A DNA stretch of 64,000 nt from Agaricicola taiwanensis (lineage in GTDB: Bacteria; Pseudomonadota; Alphaproteobacteria; Rhizobiales; Methylopilaceae): NCBI RefSeq assembly GCF_014635245.1, contig NZ_BMCP01000002.1:806001-870000 (forward strand). The letters are read 5' to 3'. Positions within the stretch are counted from its first letter, which is position 1. Every line of letters begins with the position of its first letter. A program made the position numbers and the translations under genes. Positions 50,717 through 59,030 of this stretch are shown here, in pieces. Under the pieces are notes generated by a model that did not search any database, was not told the DNA's origin, and worked only from the letters and a program-made list of their open reading frames with translations.

Positions 50717-52039
50717 ATGACCGCCATGACTGAGCCGCTTCGCATTGGCATCGCCGGTCTGGGCACCGTCGGCGCGGCGGTTGCCGCGCGATTGATCACC
50801 ACCCGTGCCGACTTCACCTTGCGCGCCGGTCGCGACCTCGTCCTGGCCGGCGTTGCCGCGCGTGACCGCAGCCGCGACCGCGGTTTCGATCTTGCCGGTA
50901 TCGCCTGGTTCGAGGATCCCGTCGCCCTCGCATCTTCAACTGATATCGATATCTTTATCGAATTAATCGGAGGCGACGAGGGCGCGGCGCGAGCCGCGGT
51001 GGAAGCTGCGCTTCAGACGGGCAAATCCGTCGTGACGGCCAACAAGGCGCTTCTGGCCAAACACGGGGCGGCGCTGTCGGCCCTGGCGGAAAAGAAGGGG
51101 GTCGCGCTTGCGTTCGAAGCCTCCGCGGCCGGCGGCATTCCCATCGTCAAGGTGCTGCGCGAGGCGATGTCGGGCAACCGGCTGAGCCGCGTCTACGGCA
51201 TCATGAACGGCACCTGTAATTACATCCTGACCCGGATGGAGAAGGAAAAACTGTCGTTCGAGGAGTGCCTGGCCGATGCGCAGCGGCTCGGCTATGCCGA
51301 GGCGGATCCGACGTTCGACATCGGCGGCTTCGACACCGCGCATAAGCTCGCCATTCTCACAAGCCTTGCTTTTGGAACCGAAATTGACGCCGAGGCGGTC
51401 TATGTGGAAGGCATCGGTTCGCTGACGCTGCTCGACCTCGCCATGGCCGATGAGCTCGGCTATCGCATCAAACTCCTCGGCGTCGCGACACGCACGCAGT
51501 CCGGTATCGAGCAGCGCGTCCATCCGACCATGGTGCCCAAATCCTCTGCCATCGCCCGGGTCAAAGGCGTGACCAACGCGGTGGCGCTGGATGGCGATAT
51601 GGTGGGTGAGATCACATTGGTCGGTCCGGGAGCAGGGGGCAATGCCACCGCATCCGCCGTATTGGCCGATATCGTCGATGTCGCCCGCGGCGTCTCGCGT
51701 CCGCCTTTTGGCATCGCCACAGAGCATCTCGTTCCCGCCTCGCGTGCACCCATGACCCTTCACGCCGGAGGCTATTACATCCGCCTCATGGTCCAGGATC
51801 GTCCGGGCGCCGCGGCGGCGATTGCCACGCGAATGGCCGAAAAGATGATTTCGCTCGAAAGCATCCTTCAACGCGGCGGCACCACCTATGGCTTTGAAAG
51901 CCCTGAAGGGACGGTGCCTGTCGTCCTTATCACGCATGCCACCACCGAAACCGCCGTGCGGCAGGTGCTGGATGCTGTTGTCGCCGACGGCCATGTCATT
52001 GGCGAGCCACAAATGATTCGTATCGAGAAAGAGCAGTAG
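50717..52039 (+). CDS. hom: Homoserine dehydrogenase
   Basis: Reduces aspartate semialdehyde to homoserine, the branch to threonine and methionine. 440 residues with the NAD(P) motif G-I-A-G-L-G-T-V-G near residue 10, the catalytic domain signature A-N-K-A-L-L-A-K-H-G and G-I-M-N-G-T-C-N-Y-I, and a C-terminal ACT domain (Y-Y-I-R-L-M-V-Q-D-R-P-G-A-A-A) for feedback by threonine. ATG 50717 or ATG 50726 could start it. glpX follows after 34 bp. Confidence 0.97.
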   Translation: MTAMTEPLRIGIAGLGTVGAAVAARLITTRADFTLRAGRDLVLAGVAARDRSRDRGFDLAGIAWFEDPVALASSTDIDIFIELIGGDEGAARAAVEAALQTGKSVVTANKALLAKHGAALSALAEKKGVALAFEASAAGGIPIVKVLREAMSGNRLSRVYGIMNGTCNYILTRMEKEKLSFEECLADAQRLGYAEADPTFDIGGFDTAHKLAILTSLAFGTEIDAEAVYVEGIGSLTLLDLAMADELGYRIKLLGVATRTQSGIEQRVHPTMVPKSSAIARVKGVTNAVALDGDMVGEITLVGPGAGGNATASAVLADIVDVARGVSRPPFGIATEHLVPASRAPMTLHAGGYYIRLMVQDRPGAAAAIATRMAEKMISLESILQRGGTTYGFESPEGTVPVVLITHATTETAVRQVLDAVVADGHVIGEPQMIRIEKEQ

Positions 52040-52073
52040 GACGCGGGCTTCGCGAGCTTACGGGGAGATATTG

Positions 52074-53072
52074 ATGACCGAAATTACCGTTCAGCCGAGC
52101 CAGTTTATCGAGCGCATCCTGACGCTTGAGCTGGTGCGCGTCACCGAGCGTGCCGCCGTTGCATCCGCCCGCCTGCGTGGCCATGGCGACGAGAAGGCCG
52201 CCGACCAGGCCGCCGTGGACGCCATGCGCCGCGAGCTCAACAAGCTCCAGATCGATGGCACCGTCGTGATCGGCGAGGGCGAACGCGATGAAGCGCCGAT
52301 GCTCTTCATCGGCGAACAGGTCGGCAATAAGAAGGGACCGAAGGTCGATATCGCGGTCGATCCGCTGGAGGGCACAACGCTCTGCGCCAAGGACATGCCA
52401 GGCGCCATCACAGTGATGGCTATGGCGGAAGGGGGCACGCTGCTCGCGGCGCCTGATTGCTACATGCACAAGATCGCCATCGGGCCAGGCTATCCCAAGG
52501 GCGTGATCGATCTCGACGCGTCACCGGAAGAGAACATCACCGCTCTTGCCAAGGCCAAAGGCGTGAAGCCGAGCGAGATCAACGTGCTGATGCTGGATCG
52601 GCCGCGCCATGCCGAGATGATTGCAGCCGTCCGCAAGATCGGCGCCGGCATCCGCCTCATCAGCGACGGTGACGTCGCGGGCGTGATCTTCACCACCACC
52701 CCGGAGCAGACCGGCATCGACATGTATCTCGGCATCGGTGCCGCTCCGGAAGGCGTACTTGCGGCTGCCGCGCTCCGCTGCGTCGGTGGCCAGATGCAGA
52801 CGCGCCTTGTGCTCGACACCGATGAGAAGATTGCCCGTGCCCGCAAGATGGGCGTTACGGATCCCCAGAAGAAGTATGACCTGCGCGAGCTGGCCTCGGG
52901 CGACGTCATCGTGGCGGCAACCGGTGTCACGGATGGCGGCCTGCTGAGCGGCGTCAAATTCCGCCGCGACGGCGTGATCGAAACCGAGACCGTCGTCTAT
53001 CGCTCCGCCACGGGCACGGTGCGCAAGATCCATGCTGAACATCGCGAATTGTCCAAGTTCCACCTCGGCTGA
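52074..53072 (+). CDS. glpX: Class II fructose-1,6-bisphosphatase
   Basis: Gluconeogenic phosphatase (also sedoheptulose bisphosphatase activity in some species). ATG 52074 follows GGGGAG and gives 332 residues. The lithium-sensitive phosphatase motif appears as V-D-P-L-E-G-T-T-L with G-E-G-E-R-D-E-A-P-M upstream and the D-G-D-V-A-G-V-I substrate loop downstream. It follows hom closely and ends at a strong terminator; the aminotransferase-hom-glpX order is common in alphaproteobacteria. Confidence 0.96.
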   Translation: MTEITVQPSQFIERILTLELVRVTERAAVASARLRGHGDEKAADQAAVDAMRRELNKLQIDGTVVIGEGERDEAPMLFIGEQVGNKKGPKVDIAVDPLEGTTLCAKDMPGAITVMAMAEGGTLLAAPDCYMHKIAIGPGYPKGVIDLDASPEENITALAKAKGVKPSEINVLMLDRPRHAEMIAAVRKIGAGIRLISDGDVAGVIFTTTPEQTGIDMYLGIGAAPEGVLAAAALRCVGGQMQTRLVLDTDEKIARARKMGVTDPQKKYDLRELASGDVIVAATGVTDGGLLSGVKFRRDGVIETETVVYRSATGTVRKIHAEHRELSKFHLG

Positions 53073-53095
53073 CACCGGATAATACGAAATCCCAG

Positions 53096-53138
53096 GCCCG
53101 CGCTCGTCGTAAGATGAGCGTGGGCTTTTTCATTTTTT
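53096..53138 (+). terminator. Rho-independent terminator after glpX
   Basis: GCCCGCGCTC and GAGCGTGGGC form a ten-base stem (one wobble/mismatch) with a ten-base loop, followed by TTTTTCATTTTTT, 24 bases after the glpX stop. Confidence 0.9.
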
Positions 53139-53169
53139 GATTCCGTGCGCGAGCACGGCGGCGCACATT

Positions 53170-54984
53170 ATGCTCATGCGAATCGCGACAGCTTTGGCAC
53201 TGGAGCCGGGAGACACCGCTTTCCTGGGCGTCCACCGTTCGGCAACGGGCCGGCGATGGCGCGAGCGTCTTGATGGACGCGGACAGGCGCTTGCCCTGGC
53301 CATGGCTCAGGCTCACGGCATTCCCGACCTGTTGGCTCGTGTGATTGCCGGGCGAGGCGTGCAGATGGAGGAGGTGGCGCGCCATCTCGATCCCACACTT
53401 AGAGCATTGATGCCCGATCCTTCGACGCTGACCGATATGGACCAAGCGGCCGAACGATTGGCAGCGGCCATCAGGCGTGAAGAGAGGGTTGCGATTTTCG
53501 GCGATTATGATGTCGACGGCGCAACCTCGGCGGCCATCCTCGGTCAGTTCCTGCGCGCCTGCGGCACCATCTTCGACATTCACATACCCGACCGCATCTT
53601 CGAGGGCTACGGACCCAATGTTCCCGCGATCCGGGACCTTGCGGCGCGGGGCGCCAAGCTGCTTGTGACGGTTGACTGCGGCACCACCAGCCACGAGGCG
53701 CTGGCGGAAGCGCGAAAGCTTGGCCTCGACGTCGTCGTGCTCGACCACCATCAAGCACCGGAGGACCTGCCGGCCGCGACCGCGCTGGTCAACCCAAACC
53801 GGCTCGACGATGTGTCGGGGCAGGGGCATCTGGCGGCCTGCGGCGTTGTCTTTTTGGCGATCGTCGCCACCGCTCGCACCTTGCGGCACTCCGGCTATTG
53901 GACCACCGAACGGCCGCAACCCGATCTTCTCGCCTTCACTGATCTCGCGGCTCTTGGCACCGTCGCCGATGTCGTGCCGCTCGTCGGGGTCAATCGTGCC
54001 CTGGTGGCGACCGGTCTCAAGGCCATGGCCGCGCGCCTGCGGCCAGGCACCCGGGCGCTGATGGATGTCGCACGGATGGATGCGGCACCATCGCCCTATC
54101 ATCTCGGGTTCCTGCTCGGACCACGGATCAATGCCGGCGGCCGTATTGGCAACGCGGCGCTCGGAGCACGTCTGTTGCTGTCCGCTGATCCGGTCGAAGC
54201 CATGGCCATTGCCGCCGAACTTGACCGCCTGAACGAGGAACGGCGAGCCGTCGAAGCCGCAACGCTTGCCGAAGCGGATGCCCAGGTGCCGGAGGAGACG
54301 GAGGACACGGTCATCGTCACATCGGGCCAAGGTTGGCATCCGGGGGTGGTCGGACTTGTCTCGGCCCGCCTGAAAGAAAAATTCTGCCGGCCGGCCTTCG
54401 CCTTCGCCATTGGCGAGGATGGCCTTGCCACCGGTTCAGGCCGCTCCATTCCAGGTGTTGATCTCGGCGGTGCGGTTCGGGAAGCGGTCGACGAGGGAAT
54501 CGCCATCAAGGGAGGTGGACATGCCATGGCCGCGGGCGTCACCCTGGCCGCCGCCGACATCCCGCGATTTCAATCCTACCTAAGCGAGCGACTCGCATCC
54601 GATGTCACGGCTTCCCAAGCGGCCGATGCCCTGACCTTCGACGGCGCCCTTAGCGCCGGCGGTGCGACCGCGGATCTCACGCGCGCCCTGCAGCGTGGTG
54701 GCCCCTATGGCACCGGTAACAGCGAGCCCACCTTCGCCTTTCCCAATCACACGCTCGTCAGTGCAAGCGTCGTCGGAACCGGTCACATCCGCATCCGGAT
54801 CCGCTCGGGCGACGGCGCGACTGTGAGCGGGATCGCTTTTCGGTGCGCCGACCGGCCCCTGGGCCGGGCTCTCGTGGACGCCCAGGGCCGCATGGTGCAC
54901 CTAGCCGGCCGCATTGCGGAAGACACCTGGGGCGGAGGGTCGCGGATCGAAATTCGCGTGTGCGACCTTGCTGTTGCCGGTTGA
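53170..54984 (+). CDS. recJ: Single-stranded-DNA-specific exonuclease RecJ
   Basis: 5'-to-3' exonuclease of recombination and mismatch repair. About 604 residues from ATG 53170; ATG 53176 is equally possible and neither has a clear ribosome site. The DHH-family metal motifs are F-G-D-Y-D-V-D-G-A-T-S (motif I), V-T-V-D-C-G-T (II) and L-D-H-H-Q-A-P (III, DHH). The DHHA1 domain has G-G-G-H-A-M-A-A-G near residue 440. The tRNA-Glu promoter starts within four bases of the stop. Confidence 0.96.
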   Translation: MLMRIATALALEPGDTAFLGVHRSATGRRWRERLDGRGQALALAMAQAHGIPDLLARVIAGRGVQMEEVARHLDPTLRALMPDPSTLTDMDQAAERLAAAIRREERVAIFGDYDVDGATSAAILGQFLRACGTIFDIHIPDRIFEGYGPNVPAIRDLAARGAKLLVTVDCGTTSHEALAEARKLGLDVVVLDHHQAPEDLPAATALVNPNRLDDVSGQGHLAACGVVFLAIVATARTLRHSGYWTTERPQPDLLAFTDLAALGTVADVVPLVGVNRALVATGLKAMAARLRPGTRALMDVARMDAAPSPYHLGFLLGPRINAGGRIGNAALGARLLLSADPVEAMAIAAELDRLNEERRAVEAATLAEADAQVPEETEDTVIVTSGQGWHPGVVGLVSARLKEKFCRPAFAFAIGEDGLATGSGRSIPGVDLGGAVREAVDEGIAIKGGGHAMAAGVTLAAADIPRFQSYLSERLASDVTASQAADALTFDGALSAGGATADLTRALQRGGPYGTGNSEPTFAFPNHTLVSASVVGTGHIRIRIRSGDGATVSGIAFRCADRPLGRALVDAQGRMVHLAGRIAEDTWGGGSRIEIRVCDLAVAG

Positions 54985-55009
54985 CGGCACAAACCTTCCT
55001 CTGTATCCC
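54981..55009 (+). promoter_or_regulatory. Candidate promoter of tRNA-Glu
   Basis: TTGACG (54981-54986) and TATCCC (55004-55009) are separated by exactly 17 bases and lie 13 bases before the mature tRNA. The -35 element overlaps the recJ stop codon. Confidence 0.6.
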
Positions 55010-55022
55010 TCACCCCCGCTGA

Positions 55023-55098
55023 GCGCCCATCGTCTAGCGGTCTAGGACGTCGCCCTTTCACGGCGAAAACAGGGGTTCGAGTCCCCTTGGGCGCGCCA
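55023..55098 (+). tRNA. tRNA-Glu (anticodon TTC)
   Basis: 76-base cloverleaf with the acceptor stem GCGCCCA/TGGGCGC, anticodon loop CTTTCAC (TTC, Glu), T-arm with GGTTCGAGTCC, discriminator G and encoded CCA. Confidence 0.97.
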
Positions 55099-55165
55099 GC
55101 CTTTTCACAAGTGTTCAGCCGGCGCGACGCATATGGCCAAGGCCACCGGCGCCAGGAGACATCAC

Positions 55166-55471
55166 ATGGGCATCTGGACACTGGATATTTCGGGTACGGC
55201 CGTTGTGGTCATCGGCGATGTCGAGCGTGATGAAGCGCAGGATATCGTCAGCGACGACGCCTTCCAGGACGACCTGATGGCCTTCGAGAGCGACGGCGCG
55301 CCGCTATGGGACGGGACGGCCGAACTGGTCGTCCGCGAAGCCATGCCCGATGAGCATGAGATCTGGAAGGAAGCCCGCGCGGAAGCCGAGGCGGAAGAGG
55401 ATTTCGAGGAAGATGAAGCCTCGGTCGTCTTCCTGGTGCCGGTTTCCGACCCCGACGACGAAGAGGATTGA
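55166..55471 (+). CDS. Acidic small protein, unknown
   Basis: A 101-residue soluble, strongly acidic protein from ATG 55166 with AGGAG nine bases upstream. The N-terminal half alternates beta-like segments (I-S-G-T-A-V-V-V-I-G-D-V); the second half includes an E/A-rich helix (A-E-A-E-A-E-E-D-F-E-E-D-E) and a C-terminal D-P-D-D-E-E-D tip. No domain is recognised. It lies between tRNA-Glu and the convergent arfB. Confidence 0.7.
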   Translation: MGIWTLDISGTAVVVIGDVERDEAQDIVSDDAFQDDLMAFESDGAPLWDGTAELVVREAMPDEHEIWKEARAEAEAEEDFEEDEASVVFLVPVSDPDDEED

Positions 55472-55474
55472 GCG

Positions 55475-55897
55475 TCAGTCCGCCTCTTTGATGCGACCCC
55501 GCATTGATTTGATCTGCCCCCTCTGGGTCTTCTTGTCGAGCCGGCGTTTCTTGGAACCGAGGGTGGGGCGGGTCGGCCGGCGGAATTTCGGCGATACGCT
55601 GGCCTGACGCAGCATTTCCACAAGCCGCTCGATAGCGTCTTCCCGGTTGCGCTCCTGTGTCCGAAAATTTTGGGCGACCAGCACGACCACGCCGTCCTGC
55701 GTCAACCAGCGCGACGCCAGCTTTTCCGCCCGTTGCCGAAGTCCTTCAGGAAGCGAGGGCGAGCCCCGAAGATCGAATCGGAGCTCGACCGCGGTCGATA
55801 CCTTGTTGACGTTCTGTCCACCCGGACCCGAGGCCCTAATGAAGGAGAGCTCGATCTCGTCGTCGTCGAGCTCAATGCTGTCGGTTATCTTCACCAT
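55475..55897 (-). CDS. arfB: Ribosome-rescue peptidyl-tRNA hydrolase ArfB
   Basis: Releases peptides from stalled ribosomes without a stop codon. The 140 residues have the catalytic G-G-Q in [11 protein letters not shown] near residue 25 and a basic C-terminal tail ([12 protein letters not shown]) that enters the mRNA channel. ATG 55897 overlaps the stop of the upstream glyoxalase gene (ATGGTGA), indicating coupled translation. Confidence 0.94.
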   Translation of the reverse strand: MVKITDSIELDDDEIELSFIRASGPGGQNVNKVSTAVELRFDLRGSPSLPEGLRQRAEKLASRWLTQDGVVVLVAQNFRTQERNREDAIERLVEMLRQASVSPKFRRPTRPTLGSKKRRLDKKTQRGQIKSMRGRIKEAD

Positions 55898-56310
55898 TTT
55901 CCGGTGTTCGGCATAGAGGCCCAAGGCTCCTGTGGCGGCAGGGCCGGGCCCTTCTGGAGCAGCTCGATCGAAATGTTGTCGGGCGAACGGATGAAGGCCA
56001 TGTTGCCGTCGCGCGGCGGCCGGTTGATGGTAACCCCCGCCTTCATCAGCTTGTCGCAGACCGCATAGATGTCGTCGACCTCATAGGCGAGATGGCCAAA
56101 GTTGCGCCCTTCGCCATAGGGCTCCGAATCCCAGTTGTAGGTAAGTTCCACTTCGGCGCTCTCGTCGTCCGGTGCCGAAAGGAAAATCAGGGTAAAGCGG
56201 CCCTCGGGCACCTCCCTGCGGCGACGTTCAACCAGTCCCAGCTTGTTGCAATAGAAATCAAGGGACTGGTCAACGTCGGTGACGCGCACCATCGTATGGA
56301 GATAACGCAT
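55891..56310 (-). CDS. gloA: Lactoylglutathione lyase (glyoxalase I)
   Basis: Isomerises the methylglyoxal-glutathione adduct. 139 residues from ATG 56310 with TGGAGG upstream. The metal ligands known from E. coli GloA are conserved: His in M-R-Y-L-H-T-M, Glu in V-E-L-T-Y-N-W, His in F-G-H-L-A-Y and Glu in S-I-E-L-L-Q. The C-terminal extension P-P-Q-E-P-W is longer than in E. coli. It precedes arfB with a seven-base overlap. Confidence 0.94.
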   Translation of the reverse strand: MRYLHTMVRVTDVDQSLDFYCNKLGLVERRRREVPEGRFTLIFLSAPDDESAEVELTYNWDSEPYGEGRNFGHLAYEVDDIYAVCDKLMKAGVTINRPPRDGNMAFIRSPDNISIELLQKGPALPPQEPWASMPNTGKW

Positions 56311-56353
56311 TCTGCCTCCAGGCAAAGTCGGGATTGAAAACACCGGAGAAACT

Positions 56354-57120
56354 ATGCCGTCGGGGCAAGAACTCAAGGGTGAGATTGAGGAACTGGGCCA
56401 CATCCTGCGGATGGCGCGCTCAGGCGTCGCATTTACCGGTGCAGGGATTTCCACCGAATCCGGCATCCCGGACTTTCGTTCTCCCGGTGGCCTCTGGGCC
56501 ACCAATATGCCCATTCCGTTCGACATGTTCCTTGCCTCACCCGCAGCGCGCGCCGAGGCCTGGCGGCGCAAGTTCACCATGGATGATCACTATCGCGGCG
56601 CCCAGCCCAATGGCAGCCATGGGCTGGTGGCCCGGCTGATTGCGCAGGAGCATTTCTCCTGCGTCATCACACAGAATATCGACAACCTGCATCTGACGTC
56701 CGGCATCGACAATGATCGTGTGATCGAGCTGCACGGCAATGGTTCCTACGCCACCTGCCTGTCGTGCGGCAGACGCTACGAACTTGCCTGGGTCCGCGAT
56801 GTCTTCGAGCGGACGGGAGAGGGCCCTTCCTGCCCATCCTGCGGCGGCTTCGTCAAATCGGCCACCATATCCTTCGGTCAGCCATGCCGCGGGAGGCGAT
56901 GGAGAAAGCCCGGGCGGCCACCCTCAAGGCTGACGTGTTTCTCGTGCTCGGCTCGTCGCTGGTGGTCTATCCGGCAGCGGGTTTTGTCGCTTTGGCAAAG
57001 AAAAACGGGGCAACGCTCATCATCATCAATCGCGAGCCGACGGAATATGATGCGATCGCTGACCTCGCGATCCATGGGGACCTGGGTGACGTCTTGGCCA
57101 CAGTGAGGCTGAAGGAGTGA
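56354..57120 (+). pseudogene. Sir2-family NAD-dependent deacylase, disrupted by a single-base frameshift
   Basis: A sirtuin: the first frame gives [28 protein letters not shown] and the zinc cysteines C-x-x-C twice (CLSCG, CPSCG), ending sensibly at S-F-G-Q near 56881. The natural continuation (A-M-P-R-E-A-M-E-K-A, then L-V-L-G-S-S-L-V-V-Y-P-A-A-G-F) is in the next frame from about 56882 to the stop at 57120. One missing base (CAG-CCATG where CAG-GCCATG fits) explains it. With it restored the gene would encode about 255 residues. A real mutation or sequencing error are both possible. ATG 56354 follows CCGGAGAA. Confidence 0.9.
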
Positions 57121-57184
57121 TTCTTATGCCTTCATGTTGCCTTTTTCCTCTAGGCGAAAATGTTAAGAATGCTATCCTTGCTCC

Positions 57185-57210
57185 GACTCAGGATTGCGAT
57201 CCTGCGAGTC
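57185..57210 (+). promoter_or_regulatory. Hairpin in the cold-shock gene leader
   Basis: GACTC-AGGAT-TGCG-ATCCT-GC-GAGTC folds as a ten-base stem with a two-base bulge, ending 16 bases before the ATG of the cold-shock gene. No T-run follows. A temperature-sensitive or translational control element is possible. Confidence 0.45.
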
Positions 57211-57226
57211 GAGTGCGGGCATTGCC

Positions 57227-57817
57227 ATGAGTTCAAACGTGTATCAGGCAAAGCAGGGCGCGGTGGGGCGCGACATTGGTGAGAACGATGAGGCGCCTGG
57301 GCGGCTCGTCGAGGTCGCGGGTGTCATAAAGTGGTTCGACGTGGCCAAGGGCTATGGCTTCATTGTCCCGGACAATGATCTGCCGGATGTGCTCCTTCAT
57401 GTGTCCTGCCTGCGCCGTGACGGTTACCAGACAGCCTATGAAGGCGCGCGCGTGGTGTGCGAAGCGGTTGAACGCCCGCGCGGCATGCAGGTCTTCCGCA
57501 TCCTCTCCATGGACACATCGACGGCCGTTCACCCGTCACAGCTGCCGTTGCCGCGCACCCATGTGGAGGTCGAGCCGACCAGCGGATTGGAACGCGCCGA
57601 GGTCAAATGGTTCAACCGCTTGCGCGGCTTCGGCTTCTTGACGCTAGGCGCGGACAAGCCCGACATCTTTGTCCATATGGAAACTCTTCGCCATTTCGGT
57701 CTTACGGAGCTTCGCCCTGGACAGTTCGTTCTGGTGCGTTACGGCCCAGGCCCCAAGGGATTGATGGCGGCGGAAATCCATCCGGAAGACGGCTCCGGCG
57801 CGCCGTCGTCGCACTGA
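57227..57817 (+). CDS. Tandem cold-shock-domain protein
   Basis: A 196-residue protein with two cold-shock domains, the common alphaproteobacterial CspA/D-like form. Domain one (about residues 29-100) has K-G-Y-G-F-I (RNP1) and D-V-L-L-H-V-S (RNP2); domain two (about 125-187) has R-G-F-G-F-L and D-I-F-V-H-M-E. These bind single-stranded RNA/DNA and act as RNA chaperones or antiterminators. ATG 57227 lacks a clear ribosome site and is preceded by a hairpin. A DUF192 gene follows after 13 bp. Confidence 0.92.
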   Translation: MSSNVYQAKQGAVGRDIGENDEAPGRLVEVAGVIKWFDVAKGYGFIVPDNDLPDVLLHVSCLRRDGYQTAYEGARVVCEAVERPRGMQVFRILSMDTSTAVHPSQLPLPRTHVEVEPTSGLERAEVKWFNRLRGFGFLTLGADKPDIFVHMETLRHFGLTELRPGQFVLVRYGPGPKGLMAAEIHPEDGSGAPSSH

Positions 57818-57830
57818 TCAGCCTTCGCTC

Positions 57831-58307
57831 ATGACACGCTGGAGGCTACTTCTTGTCTGCCTCATCGGCGCGCTCGGCATCACCGCGGCGATCGCCTATG
57901 TCTCGGCAGACCGCGGCGTCGCGAGACTTGCCACCGATGAGCTCGCTGTAGATACCGCCGGCGGCACTCACATCTTTACCGTTGAACTCGCCCGGACCGA
58001 CGAGGAGCGCGCGCGCGGGCTGATGTTTCGCACCGAACTTTCGCCTGATCGCGGGATGCTGTTCGACTTCGTGGCGGAACGCCCGGTCGCCATGTGGATG
58101 CGCAACACCTATGTGCCGCTCGATATGTTCTTCATCGCCTCGAACGGCATTGTCGTGAACATCGCGCGCGACACGGTTCCGCTATCCGAACGGACGGTCG
58201 AGTCCGCGGCGCCGGTCCGTTATGTGCTCGAAGTGCCAGCCGGAACGGCCAAGCGGATAGGGGCAGCCAGCGGTGACCGGGTGCGGCATGCCGCCATTGA
58301 CAACTGA
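57831..58307 (+). CDS. DUF192 family exported protein
   Basis: A 158-residue protein with an N-terminal signal or anchor (L-L-L-V-C-L-I-G-A-L-G-I-T-A-A-I-A-Y-V) and a DUF192 domain: E-R-A-R-G-L-M-F-R-T-E-L, then G-M-L-F-D-F and the signature W-M-R-N-T-Y-V-P-L-D-M-F-F. The domain is widespread and has no assigned activity. It lies 13 bp after the cold-shock gene, probably in the same transcript. Confidence 0.88.
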   Translation: MTRWRLLLVCLIGALGITAAIAYVSADRGVARLATDELAVDTAGGTHIFTVELARTDEERARGLMFRTELSPDRGMLFDFVAERPVAMWMRNTYVPLDMFFIASNGIVVNIARDTVPLSERTVESAAPVRYVLEVPAGTAKRIGAASGDRVRHAAIDN

Positions 58308-58462
58308 ACTTGCGACGGATTTCCCCGTTGATGAGACAGATGCGGGCCAGACTGCCGGAATTTCAAGCGACCAACAGGAAGCTCGTTCTGTCCACGTCGT
58401 TTCCGTTCGAAAGGCTTGCCGTACCATGACTTTCATGGCATCAGACCTGTCGAATGAGATGT

Positions 58463-58539
<77 letters not shown>

Positions 58540-58563
58540 AGATCTTCGATAGGGTTCAAGCGG

Positions 58564-58869
58564 ATGACAGCGCGGATCTACAAGCCCTCCAGAAATGCCA
58601 TGCAAAGCGGCCAGGCCAAGACCAAGCGCTGGATCTTGGACTATGAGCCTGAGGAAGCTCGGCGCGTGGAGCCGCTGATGGGATGGACCAGCTCGGGCGA
58701 CATGAAGAGCCAGATCCGGCTGTTCTTCGCCACGCGTGAGGAAGCCATCGCCTATGCGGAGCACAAGGGCCTGACCTATAAAGTCATCGAGCCGCACAGC
58801 CCCACGCCCAAGACGCTTTCCTATTCCGACAATTTCCGCTGGGGTCGCGTCGGCCAGTGGACCCATTGA
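58564..58869 (+). CDS. NDUFS4-like accessory subunit of respiratory complex I
   Basis: A 101-residue protein of the ETC complex I NDUFS4 family, found in alphaproteobacteria and mitochondria. The diagnostic segments are A-R-I-Y-K-P-S-R-N-A-M-Q-S-G at the N-terminus, L-M-G-W-T-S-S-G-D-M in the middle and the C-terminal F-R-W-G-R-V-G-Q-W-T-H. It stabilises the N-module (NADH dehydrogenase) arm. It lies between two tRNA genes with no nuo gene in the window. Confidence 0.94.
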   Translation: MTARIYKPSRNAMQSGQAKTKRWILDYEPEEARRVEPLMGWTSSGDMKSQIRLFFATREEAIAYAEHKGLTYKVIEPHSPTPKTLSYSDNFRWGRVGQWTH

Positions 58870-58923
58870 TCATCGTGATCGGCTGAACGACTGTCCGCCT
58901 GGATCCTCCGGGACTTTGAGACA

Positions 58924-59000
<77 letters not shown>

Positions 59001-59030
59001 GTTTGCTGGACAAGGGGCTGGCGCAGTTTG

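Noticed and set aside
56870..56890. Programmed ribosomal frameshift in the sirtuin
   Set aside because: No slippery heptamer or downstream pseudoknot is visible, and sirtuins are not known to use frameshifting; a lesion or sequencing error is simpler.
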